Shown here: positions 8,538 to 18,636 of the stretch, piece after piece | Layout: every line of letters starts with the position of its first letter | How positions within the stretch are numbered: the first letter of the stretch is position 1 | Assembly: GCF_014647515.1 (NCBI RefSeq) | Contig: NZ_BMPI01000007.1 | Location: 136,358-169,609, forward strand | DNA: 33,252 bases | Direction of reading: 5' to 3' | Source: Dactylosporangium sucinum | GTDB lineage: Bacteria > Actinomycetota > Actinomycetes > Mycobacteriales > Micromonosporaceae | Program-made: the position numbers and the translations under genes | Notes under the pieces: generated by a model | Seen by the model: the letters and a program-made list of their open reading frames with translations, nothing else | What the model was told of the DNA's origin: nothing | Databases searched by the model: none

Positions 8538-10042
8538 GCAATCGAGTGCCAGCCGGTGGCGCCGTCCGGGTCGGGCGGCGCCACCGCGTCGGTCTGCGTC
8601 TGCCCGGCGTTGTCGGTGGCCCGCACGGTGATGCGGTGCCTGCCGGGGGCCGCCGTCCACTGCAGCCGCCACTGCCGCCAGGTGTCGACCGACGGCACCG
8701 CGAGCAGCTCGGCCCGCTGCCACTCGCCGTCGTCGACCTGGACCTCGACCTTGGACACGCCGCGGTGCTGCGCCCAGGCGACGCCGGCGATGACGAGCGG
8801 GCCGGCCTTCGGTTCCCCGCCGTCGCGGGGGGTGTCGATCCGGGACTGCGTCTTGATCGGCCCCTGGGCGGCCCAGCCGCGCTTGATCCAGTACGCGTCG
8901 AAGTCGGCGAACGAGGTGAGCTCCAGCTCGGCCAGCCACTTCGTCGCCGAGACGTAGCCGTAGAGCCCCGGGACCACCATCCGGACCGGGAAGCCGTGCT
9001 CGATGGGCAGCGGCTCGCCGTTCATCGCGATCGCGAGCATGGCGTCGCGGCCGTCGAGCAGGACCGCGGTCGGGGTGCCGGCGGTGAAGCCGTCGACGGA
9101 GCGGCTGACGACCTGGTCGGCGCCCTGTTTCGGGCCCGCCTCGTCCAGCAGGTCCTTGACCCGCACGCCCTGCCACCGGGCGTTGCCGATCAGGCCGCCG
9201 CCGACCTCGTTCGAGACGCAGGCGAGGGTGATGTACCGCTCGATCATCGGACGCTTGAGCAGCTCGTCGTAGGTGATGGTGAGCTCGCGCTCGACCCGCC
9301 CGTGGATGCGCAGTTTCCAGTCCCGCGGCGAGACCTGCGGCACGACCAGTGCGGTGTCGATGAGGTAGAAGTCCTTGTTCGGGGTGACGAACGGGGCGAG
9401 ATCGGCCAGCTGCGCGTCCGCCTGCGGCGGCAGGGTCGCCGGGCTCTCGCTGATCTCGGGCACGTGCACGGCGTCCCGCTCGGCCTGCACCCCGCGGCGG
9501 GTGGCCCACCACCGCCCGGCGAACCCGATGACGGCCGCACCCGCGATGATGCCGCCGGCGACGCGCAGGAGCCAGCGCCGCTGCTCGTACGTGTAGCCGC
9601 TCTCGGCCGGCTCCTGCCGGAGCGCCAGGTGGAGCACGCCCGCGGCCGCCACCGCGCCGGCAAGCGTCGGCACGAAGGCGTACCACGGGGCGTTGTGCCT
9701 GGTCAGCGCGGCCGCGATGCCGACGGCGGCGAAGATCCCGATGCCGGCGTACCCGAAGATCGCGCGCTTCGTGGCGAGCGCCCCCGTCACCGCGGCGAAG
9801 GCGGCGAGCAGGACGAGCGTGCCGACGAGCAGGGCAAGCTTGTCGTACGTGTAGAAGACGTCGACGGCGAAGTTCTTGACCTGGGCGGGCACGGCGTCGA
9901 TGACGACCCCGCCGACGGCCACCAGGGGCGCGGTGGCGGCACCGGTCAGGACGGCGAGCCCTTCGGCGACCCCGATGGCGGCGGCCGCGGCGGTGATCCC
10001 GGCGAGCGCACCGTACGTACGACTTCTCACGCCGCCAAGCAT
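8522..10042 (-). CDS. Membrane-anchored molybdopterin-dependent oxidoreductase, sulfite oxidase family
   Basis: This 506-residue protein has an N-terminal membrane part with about five hydrophobic segments (roughly 10-35, 68-90, 94-114, 120-142, 160-178), then an extracytoplasmic Mo-cofactor domain. The likely molybdenum-ligating Cys275 is in ITLACVSNEVGGG, followed by GNARWQGV and the RMVVPGLYGYVSATKWL stretch typical of the sulfite oxidase fold. A C-terminal Mo-co dimerisation-like domain (about 400-500; Ig-like) contains KVEVQVDDGEWQRAEL. Its natural substrate is unknown; such proteins are often annotated sulfite oxidase, but no haem subunit gene is adjacent. ATG at 10042 or GTG at 10030 could be the start. 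It interrupts an otherwise conserved whiB-groEL neighbourhood. Confidence 0.9.
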   Translation of the reverse strand: MLGGVRSRTYGALAGITAAAAAIGVAEGLAVLTGAATAPLVAVGGVVIDAVPAQVKNFAVDVFYTYDKLALLVGTLVLLAAFAAVTGALATKRAIFGYAGIGIFAAVGIAAALTRHNAPWYAFVPTLAGAVAAAGVLHLALRQEPAESGYTYEQRRWLLRVAGGIIAGAAVIGFAGRWWATRRGVQAERDAVHVPEISESPATLPPQADAQLADLAPFVTPNKDFYLIDTALVVPQVSPRDWKLRIHGRVERELTITYDELLKRPMIERYITLACVSNEVGGGLIGNARWQGVRVKDLLDEAGPKQGADQVVSRSVDGFTAGTPTAVLLDGRDAMLAIAMNGEPLPIEHGFPVRMVVPGLYGYVSATKWLAELELTSFADFDAYWIKRGWAAQGPIKTQSRIDTPRDGGEPKAGPLVIAGVAWAQHRGVSKVEVQVDDGEWQRAELLAVPSVDTWRQWRLQWTAAPGRHRITVRATDNAGQTQTDAVAPPDPDGATGWHSIAIDVR

Positions 10043-10138
10043 GCGGCGATCAGCGGGGTGCCTCCAAGGCCGGTAATCGAACCCTAAGCTTTTCCGCTCC
10101 GAGCGTCTTCATGATCGTGGGAAGGATGGGCTGCCCGA

Positions 10139-10166
10139 AGGGGAGCCCTCCCAGGAGGACTCCCCT
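10139..10166 (-). terminator. Terminator of the groS-groL operon
   Basis: Arms 10139-10145 and 10160-10166 (AGGGGAG and complement) enclose a second pairing, CCTCC with GGAGG, separated by one mismatch. It starts 20 bases beyond the groL stop; no T-run follows. Confidence 0.65.
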
Positions 10167-10185
10167 CAGTGCCAGCGGCGTCGGG

Positions 10186-11844
<1,659 letters not shown>

Positions 11845-11922
11845 TCAAAGCGACACCGCCCCGGCTGCCTGCGCGCCTGCGCACGGTCCGGGGCGGTGGC
11901 CACTGCTTCTATTTGGTCTGGG

Positions 11923-12237
11923 TCACTTCTCGATGACCGCGAGGACGTCACGCGCGGAGAGCACGAGGTACTCCTCGCCCGCGTACTTGACCTCGGTGCC
12001 GCCGTACTTCGAGTAGATGACCGTGTCGCCGACCTTCACGTCGATCGGAACCCGGTTGCCCTTGTCGTCGATCCGACCGGGGCCGACCGCGAGGACAGTG
12101 CCCTCCTGGGGCTTCTCCTTGGCGGTGTCCGGAATGACGATGCCCGAGGCGGTGGTCGTCTCAGCCTCGTTGGCCTGGACCAGAATGCGGTCCTCGAGCG
12201 GCTTGATCGCAACCTTCGTCGCGGTAGTCACGGGCAT
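11923..12237 (-). CDS. groS: Co-chaperonin GroES
   Basis: GroES caps GroEL during folding. The 104 residues match the family: [13 protein letters not shown] near the N-terminus, mobile loop [19 protein letters not shown], and [19 protein letters not shown] towards the end. ATG at 12237 gives MPVTTATK, the form commonly annotated. However AGGAGG lies only 2 bases before that ATG and 8 bases before the GTG at 12231, so initiation at the GTG (two residues shorter) is better supported by spacing. The gene is first in the operon with groL and has two CIRCE elements upstream. Confidence 0.97.
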   Translation of the reverse strand: MPVTTATKVAIKPLEDRILVQANEAETTTASGIVIPDTAKEKPQEGTVLAVGPGRIDDKGNRVPIDVKVGDTVIYSKYGGTEVKYAGEEYLVLSARDVLAVIEK

Positions 12238-12317
12238 ACCCTCCTGGGGTATTGATTCTTGCGCTATCGAGTGCCCGGTGAAGCCGTCGTCGCGGGTGCC
12301 GGCTCCGGCCGGGGTGG

Positions 12318-12344
12318 CTGGCACCCTCGACACGAGAGTGCTAA
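12318..12344 (-). promoter_or_regulatory. CIRCE operator, promoter-proximal copy
   Basis: GAGTGCTAA (12336-12344) is a perfect CIRCE half; the other half CTGGCACCC (12318-12326) is nine bases away and imperfect. HrcA is expected to bind. It sits downstream of the -10 box of the groS promoter. Confidence 0.9.
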
Positions 12345-12348
12345 TCGG

Positions 12349-12378
12349 AGGTTATGTCGCTGTCTAGCACTCCGTCAA
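12349..12378 (-). promoter_or_regulatory. groS-groL promoter
   Basis: On the minus strand TTGACG (complement of 12373-12378) is 18 bases from TAACCT (complement of 12349-12354). The -35 is in the distal CIRCE spacer, and the proximal CIRCE lies just after the -10. Confidence 0.6.
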
Positions 12379-12390
12379 GGAGAGTGCCAA
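12364..12390 (-). promoter_or_regulatory. CIRCE operator, distal copy
   Basis: CTAGCACTC-N9-GAGTGCCAA matches the CIRCE consensus closely. It overlaps the groS -35 box; with the proximal copy it gives double HrcA control. It ends 34 bases before the divergent methyltransferase gene. Confidence 0.92.
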
Positions 12391-12412
12391 ACACGCCACG
12401 AAATCACCCGCG

Positions 12413-12418
12413 CATAAT
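12413..12418 (+). promoter_or_regulatory. -10 box CATAAT of a leaderless promoter for the THUMP-like methyltransferase
   Basis: CATAAT lies 6 bases before the GTG at 12425 and about 23 bases from the distal CIRCE, so HrcA might affect this promoter. Confidence 0.5.
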
Positions 12419-12424
12419 CGTCGG

Positions 12425-13624
12425 GTGGACGTCGACGACCTGCTCAGCGAGGCCGGGCGGCAGGCCCTGGCCGCGGCCGGCACGATCACCGACGCACACC
12501 GGCACCCGCTGCGGGCCGCCGAGCACCTCCGCGCCCAGGGTATTGCGCCCGCGCTCGCCGCCGCCGCGCTGACCCAGGCCGAGCTGCGCCGGAAGGCCGT
12601 CACCAAGTTCGGCGCCGACGCGGCCGTGATGCTGTTCACCCGGGCCGGCCTGGAGCAGGCCACGCGGGCGGCCGTCGCGACGAGACGCGCCCGCCGCCTG
12701 GCCGTGGCCGGCGTCACGTCCGTCGCCGACCTCGGCTGCGGCATCGGCGCCGACACGATCGCGTTCGCGCGGGCGGGGCTGCGGGTGCGCGCCGTGGACG
12801 CCGACCCGACGACGGCCCGGATCGCGCAGGCCAATGCGGCCGCGCTCGGCCTGCCCGCCGACGTCACCCACGGGGACGCCGTCACCACCGACCTGACCGG
12901 CGTCGACGCCGTGTTCTGCGACCCGGCCCGCCGGACGAAGGGCGGGCAGCGGGTGTTCGACCCGCGGGCCTACGAGCCGCCGTGGGACTTCGTCGCCGCC
13001 CTCCCCGCACGAGTCCCCAGAACCGTGCTCAAGCTCGCCCCCGGCATCGACCACGACCTGTTGCCCGAGCATGCCGAGGGTGAATGGGTGAGCATCGACG
13101 GCGACCTGGTCGAGGCGGCGGCCTGGTGCGGCCCCCTGGCCGAGACACCGCGCCGGGCAACCCTGATCAGCACGGCGACGCCGGCCGTCCACGAGCTCAC
13201 CGGCACCGGCGGGGAACAGGCCCCCGTCGACCGGCCGAAGCGCTTCCTCCACGACCCCGACGCCGCCGTCATCCGGGCCCACCTCGTCGCCGAGTTCGCC
13301 GGGACGATCGGCGGCACCCTCGCCGACCCGACGATCGCGTACACCTACACGGACGAGCCGGCGACGACCCCGTTCGCCCGCACGTACGAGGTGCTGGAGC
13401 ACCTGCCGGTCGCGCTGAAGCGGCTGCGGGCCGCGCTGCGCGACCTCGATGCCGGGCCGCTGACCATCCTCAAGCGCGGCTCCGCCCTCGACGTCGAAGA
13501 ACTCCGCAAAAGCCTCAAACTCACCGGCGGGAGCCCGGCCACCATCGCGCTCACGCGCATCGGCCGGGCGCCGGCGGTACTGCTGCTCAGAACAGCTGCT
13601 GGCCCAGCCGCCGCTGCAGGTTGA
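12425..13624 (+). CDS. SAM-dependent methyltransferase with C-terminal THUMP-like domain
   Basis: The 399-residue protein has a helical N-terminal part (1-85), a Rossmann methyltransferase core and a C-terminal THUMP-like domain (about 330-395, ending GRAPAVLLLRTA). Motif I is VADLGCGIGADTIAFA (about 100-115) and the catalytic-type motif is VFCDPARR (about 161-168), close to the DPPR of nucleic-acid base methyltransferases. RNA is the likely substrate class; the target is not known. It is commonly next to groES in actinobacteria. The GTG start follows a -10 box by 6 bases. The last 38 bases overlap the convergent gene that starts at 14333. Confidence 0.87.
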   Translation: MDVDDLLSEAGRQALAAAGTITDAHRHPLRAAEHLRAQGIAPALAAAALTQAELRRKAVTKFGADAAVMLFTRAGLEQATRAAVATRRARRLAVAGVTSVADLGCGIGADTIAFARAGLRVRAVDADPTTARIAQANAAALGLPADVTHGDAVTTDLTGVDAVFCDPARRTKGGQRVFDPRAYEPPWDFVAALPARVPRTVLKLAPGIDHDLLPEHAEGEWVSIDGDLVEAAAWCGPLAETPRRATLISTATPAVHELTGTGGEQAPVDRPKRFLHDPDAAVIRAHLVAEFAGTIGGTLADPTIAYTYTDEPATTPFARTYEVLEHLPVALKRLRAALRDLDAGPLTILKRGSALDVEELRKSLKLTGGSPATIALTRIGRAPAVLLLRTAAGPAAAAG

Positions 13625-14333
13625 CCAGCACGTCCTCGGCCAGCAGCTCGGGCTGGCGCCGCCCCAGCTGCTCCATCAGGAACAGCCCGGTGTCGCGGCA
13701 CATCTCGTAGGTCACCCGGTCGTGCAGCCAGCGCAGCCACTCGACGATGTCGTTGACGTAGAACGACACGCTCTGCTCCGAGTTGCGCTGCCGCCGCTCC
13801 TCGGCCACCACCTGCAGCGCCGCGGTCAGCCGCTTGCGCGGGAAGTCGTGCCCGGCCAGGGCGTCGGCGAACACGTCCGCCCGGTGCCGGGGCGCGGTCG
13901 GCGCGACGGTCAGCTTCGGGAACGGCGGCTCGCCGGCCGTCCACACCTGGGCGCTGCGCGGCACGAACTCGGGCTCGAGCACCACGTCGACGCGCGAGGC
14001 GTGCCCGGGGTCGTCGACGGCGACGAGGACGCGGGGCGCGTAGCTGTTGGCTTTCGTCACGTACCGCGACAGCCCCGTCGCCTCCTCGACGCAGAACCGC
14101 CCGTCGGGCAGCGCCAGCTTCCCGTCGAAGACCAGCCGGCCGACGCGCGGCCCGGCGCCCTGCCACAGCCGCACCCGCACCAGCCCGACCTGCGGCCGCG
14201 CCGCGACCCGGACGTGGTGCTCGGTCGCCGTGACCGGCCCCTCGCCGTCGAACACGGACAAATCCACGGCGGTCGTGGCGCCCAGGAAGAGGTGGCCGTG
14301 GCCGAGGTACATCTGGACGGCACCGATCTGCAT
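13587..14333 (-). CDS. Conserved hypothetical protein
   Basis: I do not recognise this 248-residue protein. It has no signal peptide or membrane segment. The first 130 residues look strand-rich (hydrophobic/charged alternation such as RVRLWQGAGPRVGRLVFDGKLALPDGRF), and the last 90 are helix-rich and Arg/Glu-rich (QVVAEERRQRNSEQ, FYVNDIVEWLRWLHDRVTYEMCRDTGL). It starts at ATG 14333, divergent from and 17 bases from the ybaK start. Its 3' end overlaps the neighbouring methyltransferase gene by 38 bases. Codon usage is like the neighbours, and the antisense frames give only Arg/Pro-rich sequence, so it is likely real. Confidence 0.72.
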   Translation of the reverse strand: MQIGAVQMYLGHGHLFLGATTAVDLSVFDGEGPVTATEHHVRVAARPQVGLVRVRLWQGAGPRVGRLVFDGKLALPDGRFCVEEATGLSRYVTKANSYAPRVLVAVDDPGHASRVDVVLEPEFVPRSAQVWTAGEPPFPKLTVAPTAPRHRADVFADALAGHDFPRKRLTAALQVVAEERRQRNSEQSVSFYVNDIVEWLRWLHDRVTYEMCRDTGLFLMEQLGRRQPELLAEDVLVNLQRRLGQQLF

Positions 14334-14338
14334 CTCGC

Positions 14339-14344
14339 TATTGT
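14339..14344 (+). promoter_or_regulatory. -10 box TATTGT of a leaderless promoter for ybaK
   Basis: TATTGT lies 6 bases before GTG 14351, with no ribosome binding site between. Confidence 0.5.
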
Positions 14345-14350
14345 GGGCCA

Positions 14351-14830
14351 GTGGCGAGCAAGGGCACCCCGGCGACCGCGCTGCTGACGCGCGCGAAGGT
14401 CACGTTCACCCCGCACACCTACGAGGTCGACCCCCGGGCCGCCTCCTACGGCGAGGCCGCCGCCGCGGCGCTGGGCGTGGATCCGGCGCGGCTGTTCAAG
14501 ACGCTGGTGACGACCGTCGACGGCAAGCTGACCGTCGGCGTGGTCCCGGTGTCGAGCTCCCTCGATCTCAAGGCACTGGCCGCCGCCGTCGGCGGCAAGC
14601 GGGCCGCGATGGCCGAGCCGGCCGCCGCCGAGCGCGCGACCGGCTACGTGACGGGCGGCATCTCCCCGGTCGGGCAGCGCTCCCGCCTGCCGATCGTCAT
14701 CGACGCGTCGGCGTCGGGGTTCGAGACGATGTTCGTCTCGGGCGGGCGCCGCGGCCTGCAGATCGAGCTGGCCCCGGACGACCTGGTGCAGGTGACGGAT
14801 GCGGTCCTGGCGGACATCGCGACGCACTAG
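14351..14830 (+). CDS. ybaK: Cys-tRNA(Pro)/Cys-tRNA(Cys) deacylase YbaK
   Basis: This enzyme removes cysteine mischarged on tRNA(Pro). The 159 residues fill the single YbaK/ProX domain: N-terminal TPATALLTRAKVTFTPHTYEVD, catalytic-region lysine in LFKTLVTTVDGKLTVGVVPV (about 48-68), and the C-terminal TGYVTGGISPVGQRSRLPIVID with GRRGLQIELAPDDLV. All family blocks are intact. It starts with GTG at 14351, 6 bases after a -10 box, divergent from the unknown gene. It is followed 44 bases later by the DUF1707 gene, which has its own -10 box. Confidence 0.94.
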   Translation: MASKGTPATALLTRAKVTFTPHTYEVDPRAASYGEAAAAALGVDPARLFKTLVTTVDGKLTVGVVPVSSSLDLKALAAAVGGKRAAMAEPAAAERATGYVTGGISPVGQRSRLPIVIDASASGFETMFVSGGRRGLQIELAPDDLVQVTDAVLADIATH

Positions 14831-14862
14831 AGCAGCGGACATCGCGGCGCACCGCGTCGCCG

Positions 14863-14868
14863 TATCCT
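14863..14868 (+). promoter_or_regulatory. -10 box TATCCT of a leaderless promoter for the DUF1707 gene
   Basis: TATCCT is 6 bases upstream of the GTG at 14875. Confidence 0.5.
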
Positions 14869-14874
14869 GAACCC

Positions 14875-15150
14875 GTGCGCGCCTCCGACGAAGACCGCGA
14901 GCGGGTGATCACCGCCCTGCAGCAGCACACGAAGGCGGGCCGGCTCACCCTCGACGAGTTCGCCGAGCGCGCCGGCACCGTCTACGCGGCGAAGACCCTC
15001 GCCGAGCTGCACCGCGCGACCGTCGACCTGCCGAAGATCGCCAAGGAGGTCGCGGAGGCGCCGGGCAACGACCGGCAGCTGCTGCTCACGTTCCTGTTCG
15101 CGATCATCGCCGTCGTCGTCATCGGCACCGTCTACGCCTTATTCCACTGA
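14875..15150 (+). CDS. DUF1707 domain membrane protein
   Basis: This small protein of 91 residues has a DUF1707 domain (about 1-50: RASDEDRERVITALQQHTKAG, then LTLDEFAERAGTVYAAKT), a short linker and one C-terminal membrane helix (about 68-88, LLLTFLFAIIAVVVIGTVYAL). The domain is common at the N-terminus of actinobacterial membrane proteins; its job is not known. The GTG at 14875 matches the conserved N-terminal RxSD motif position and follows a -10 box by 6 bases. Its end overlaps the convergent ABC transporter gene by 12 bases. Confidence 0.86.
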   Translation: MRASDEDRERVITALQQHTKAGRLTLDEFAERAGTVYAAKTLAELHRATVDLPKIAKEVAEAPGNDRQLLLTFLFAIIAVVVIGTVYALFH

Positions 15151-16866
15151 GCCGTGCCACGACCGCCACAGCGCGGCGTAGGCCCCGCCGGCGGCGACCA
15201 GCTCGTCGTGGCTGCCCAGCTCGGTGATCCGGCCGTCCTCGACCACCGCGACCCGGTCGGCGTCGTGCGCCGAGAACAGCCGGTGCGCGATCGCGATCAC
15301 CGTCCGCCCCTCCAGCGCTCCGGCGAGGGACCGCTCCAGGTGCCGCGCGGCCCGCGGGTCGATGAGCGACGTCGCCTCGTCGAGGACGAGCGTGTGCGGG
15401 TCGGCCAGCACCAGCCGGGCCAGGGCCAGCTGCTGCGCCTGCGCGGGTGACAGGGCCGGGCCGGTGGTGCCGAGGCCGCCGGGCAGGGCCTCGACCCAGT
15501 CGAGCGCGTCGACGGTGGCGAGCGCGGCCAGCAGCTCGTCGTCGGTGGCGCCGGGCCGGGCGAGGGTCAGGTTGTCGCGCAGCGTGCCCAGGAACACGTG
15601 GTGCTCCTGGGTGACGAGCGCGACGTGCCCGCGCAGCTCGTCGAGCGGCAGCGCGGCGAGCGGCACCCCGCCGACCTCGACCGTGCCGGCGCGCGGCGCG
15701 TGGATGCCGGCGAGCAGCCGGCCGAGCGTCGACTTGCCGGCGCCGGACGGGCCGACCATCGCGATCCGTTCGCCGGGCCGCACGTCGAGGCTGACGCCGT
15801 GCAGCACGTCGCGGCCCTCCACGTAGGCGTACCGGACGTCGCGCGCCTCCAGCCGCTCGTCGCGGGGCGGCACCTCGGACGGCGGCACGTCCGGCGCCGC
15901 CGCGGCGCGGACGCCGACGATCCGGGCGAACGAGGCGAGGCCCAGCTGCAGCTCGTCGAACCAGGACAGGACGCGGTCGAGCGGGTCGATGATCGCGACG
16001 AGGTACAGCACACCGGCCGTGACCTCGCCGACGGTGGCCCAGCCCTCGGCGACGAACCAGCCGCCGGCCACCAGGGCGACCGCGCCGGGCAGCGCGTAGC
16101 CGAACTCGGTCAGCGGGAACCACACCGTGCGCAGCGACAGCGTGTACCGGGCCGCCGCGTACGTGTCGCGGAGCTGGTCCCGGGTCCGCTCGACCCGCCG
16201 CCGGCGCAGGCCGAGCGTCTCGACGGTGCGGGCACCCTCGACGGTCTCGGTCAGCCCGTCGGTCAGCCCGGCGAACGCGGCGCCCTCCCGCAGGTAGCCG
16301 GGGGCGGCGCGGCGGAAGTACCAGCGCGAGCTGGGGTACAGCACCGGGACCGCGACCAGGCAGGGCAGCAGCAGGATCGGGTTGACCAGCGCGATCGCGC
16401 CGACCGTGAGGACCATCTGCAGCAGCGAGATGACGATCGTCGGCACCGCCAGCTGCACCGTGTCCGACGTGCGGCCGACGTCGCGCGACGCCCGCGTGAT
16501 CAGGTCGCCGGTGCCCGCCCGCTCCACGGTGGACAGCGGCATGGCCAGCACGCGGTCGACGAACTCCTCCCGCAGCCGGGCCAGCACCGCCTCGCCGAGC
16601 CGCGCGGACGCCAGCCGCGCGGCCCGCACCAGCACGGCCTGGGCGACCACGAACCCGGCGATCGCGATGGCCACCCGATCCACGGCGGCGGCGGTGGTAC
16701 CCCGGGAGACCCGCTCCACCAGGTCCCCGAGCAGCCACGGCGCGGCGAGCCCGGCGACGGCGGCCAGCAGGTGCAGGGCGAACACCCAGGCCAGCATCCG
16801 CGGATGGGCGGCGAACAGCCGGCGGAGGTAGGCGCGCACCTCGGCGCCGGCGGCGACGGGCAGCAA
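15139..16866 (-). CDS. ABC exporter subunit with intact Walker motifs and degenerate signature
   Basis: This 575-residue protein has an N-terminal six-helix exporter domain (about 25-310) fused to an ATP-binding domain. Walker A is GPSGAGKST (372-380, Lys378), Q-loop VTQEHHVFLGT, Walker B TLVLDE (492-497, Glu497) and the H-loop IAHRL (His528). The signature motif, normally LSGGQ, is LSPAQ at 472-476. Its partner encoded just upstream has the opposite set of defects, so the pair would make one complete ATP site. The start is a TTG at 16866 that follows GAGGAGG by 5 bases and is two bases from the upstream gene's stop, implying coupled translation; GTG at 16836 is an alternative. Cargo is unknown. 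Confidence 0.92.
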   Translation of the reverse strand: MLPVAAGAEVRAYLRRLFAAHPRMLAWVFALHLLAAVAGLAAPWLLGDLVERVSRGTTAAAVDRVAIAIAGFVVAQAVLVRAARLASARLGEAVLARLREEFVDRVLAMPLSTVERAGTGDLITRASRDVGRTSDTVQLAVPTIVISLLQMVLTVGAIALVNPILLLPCLVAVPVLYPSSRWYFRRAAPGYLREGAAFAGLTDGLTETVEGARTVETLGLRRRRVERTRDQLRDTYAAARYTLSLRTVWFPLTEFGYALPGAVALVAGGWFVAEGWATVGEVTAGVLYLVAIIDPLDRVLSWFDELQLGLASFARIVGVRAAAAPDVPPSEVPPRDERLEARDVRYAYVEGRDVLHGVSLDVRPGERIAMVGPSGAGKSTLGRLLAGIHAPRAGTVEVGGVPLAALPLDELRGHVALVTQEHHVFLGTLRDNLTLARPGATDDELLAALATVDALDWVEALPGGLGTTGPALSPAQAQQLALARLVLADPHTLVLDEATSLIDPRAARHLERSLAGALEGRTVIAIAHRLFSAHDADRVAVVEDGRITELGSHDELVAAGGAYAALWRSWHGSVE

Positions 16867-18543
16867 CTAGTCCTCCTCGCGGCTGACGACGCCGCGGTAC
16901 CGCGGGCAGGTGTCGAGCAGCTCGCGATGCGCCCCGACGGCGGCGACCCGCCCGTCGGCGCCGACGAAGGCGACACTGTCGGCCCGGTCGAGCAGCAGCG
17001 GGCTGGTGGTGCAGACGACCGTGGTCCGCCCCGCGCGGGCCTTCGGCAGCCGGTCGGCGATGCGGGCCTCGGTGTGCGCGTCGACGGCGCTGGTCGGCTC
17101 CACCAGCACGAGCACCGGCGGGTCGAGCGCGAGCACCCGGGCCAGCCGCAGCCGCTGCTGCTGGCCGCCGGAGAAGTCCCGCCCGCTCTCGGCGATCTCC
17201 GTGGCGAGCCCGTCGGGCAGGGCGTCGACGATGTCCTCCGCGCTGGCGGCGTGCAGGGTGGCGGTACCCCCGCCGATCTCGTCGCGCAGGACACCGCGGA
17301 ACAGCCGGTCGTCGTTGTCGGCGACCACGATGTGGGCGCGCACCTCGGCGAGGTCGAGCCGGTCCAGCGGCCGCCCGGCGAGGCAGGCACCCGATCCGGG
17401 GACGAGCAGGCCGAGCCGGTCGGCGATCGCGGCGGCGTCCTCGGGCCGGGCCGCGGCGATCGCGGTGAGCTCGCCGCGGCGCGCGACGAAGCCGGACTCC
17501 GGGTCGGTGAGGTCGCCGTCGGCCAGCGGCTCGGGCCGGTCCGGGGACTCCACCTCGGGCTCGATCTGGAGCAGGTCGACGACCCGCCGGGCGGCGACCA
17601 GGCCGCGGGTCACCTTCTCGGCGAACTCGGTGAGCGTGCGCAGCGGTGCGATGAGGAACGCCGCGTAGGCGTAGAAGGCGACGAGCTCGCCGGGGCTGAT
17701 CCGCCCGCTGACCGCGAACCGGGCCCCGAGCCAGGTCACCAGCGCGATGAAGCAGCCGGGCAGGAGGATCTGGGCCGCCTCGAGCAGCGACTCGACCTTG
17801 GCGACCCGGATCCCGGCCGCGCGGACGTGCTGCGACTCGCGCCGGTACCGCTCGGCGAACACGGCCTCGCCGCCCACCCCGCGCAGCACCCGCAGCCCGG
17901 CGACGATGTCGACGGCGCGGCCGGTCAGCTCGCCGGACAGGTCCCGCTGCAGCTTCCGGCGGTGGTGCAGGGGCCGCAGCAGCAGCCCGACGACGGCGAC
18001 CAGGATCGGCACGCCGATGACGACGACGAGCCCGAGCGGCACCGACACCCGCAGCAGCAGCACGCTGACGACGACGATGGCCACGACCGCGCCGCCGCCG
18101 CGGGCGGTGATGTCCATGGAGAAGCCGATGTGGTCGAAGTCGGTGGTACCGATGCTGACCACCTCGCCGGTGGCGACCTTCTTCGGCAGCGTCGCCCCGA
18201 GCCGCGTGGCGTGCCGGACGGCGACCTGCACGGTGCGGAACCCGGCGCTGAGGAAGTTGCTGACCGCGAACCGGTGCCGCATGATCCCCGACGCGGCGGT
18301 GACGGCCCCGAGCCCGAGCACCGCGGCCCCGGCCCAGAGCAGCCGCCGCTGGTCATGGGCGGCGAGCGCGTCGACCCCGGCCCCGATGGCGGCCGGCACG
18401 AGCGCCTGGCTGACCATCCACACGATGCCGAGCAGCACCCCGCCGAGCACGAGATGCCACTGGTTGCGGGCGAGCCACAGCAGGTACCGCGCGGGCGACC
18501 GGCTGTCGGGCCGGCCCGGCTCGGGCAGGGGCAGTCGAATCAT
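16867..18543 (-). CDS. ABC exporter subunit with non-catalytic nucleotide-binding domain
   Basis: This protein has 558 residues, with a membrane domain (about 28-320, six hydrophobic segments) and an ABC domain. The signature is intact (FSGGQQQRLRLARVL, 457-471), but Walker A has no GxxGxGKS and reads TAIAAARPEDAAAI (360-373), Walker B lacks the aspartate/glutamate pair (LVLVEP, 478-483), and the switch histidine is missing (CTTSPLLL, 511-518). These losses match a heterodimeric exporter whose other subunit supplies Walker A and B, but here even the nucleotide-binding lysine is gone. It is upstream in a two-gene operon. ATG at 18543 fits the start of homologous membrane domains; the longer frame upstream runs through the intergenic repeat. 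Confidence 0.9.
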   Translation of the reverse strand: MIRLPLPEPGRPDSRSPARYLLWLARNQWHLVLGGVLLGIVWMVSQALVPAAIGAGVDALAAHDQRRLLWAGAAVLGLGAVTAASGIMRHRFAVSNFLSAGFRTVQVAVRHATRLGATLPKKVATGEVVSIGTTDFDHIGFSMDITARGGGAVVAIVVVSVLLLRVSVPLGLVVVIGVPILVAVVGLLLRPLHHRRKLQRDLSGELTGRAVDIVAGLRVLRGVGGEAVFAERYRRESQHVRAAGIRVAKVESLLEAAQILLPGCFIALVTWLGARFAVSGRISPGELVAFYAYAAFLIAPLRTLTEFAEKVTRGLVAARRVVDLLQIEPEVESPDRPEPLADGDLTDPESGFVARRGELTAIAAARPEDAAAIADRLGLLVPGSGACLAGRPLDRLDLAEVRAHIVVADNDDRLFRGVLRDEIGGGTATLHAASAEDIVDALPDGLATEIAESGRDFSGGQQQRLRLARVLALDPPVLVLVEPTSAVDAHTEARIADRLPKARAGRTTVVCTTSPLLLDRADSVAFVGADGRVAAVGAHRELLDTCPRYRGVVSREED

Positions 18544-18636
18544 GGCCCGCCGACCGTAACCCGCACCCCCGTCGCGGCGCCTTACCTTTTCCACCCCGCG
18601 CCCGCCCCGCCCCCGCCCCCTCACCGCCCCCTCACC

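Noticed and set aside
16867..18543. Walker A loss explained as a frameshift
   Set aside because: The frame is continuous before and after, all three missing motifs are in frame, and the partner subunit shows the matching complementary change.
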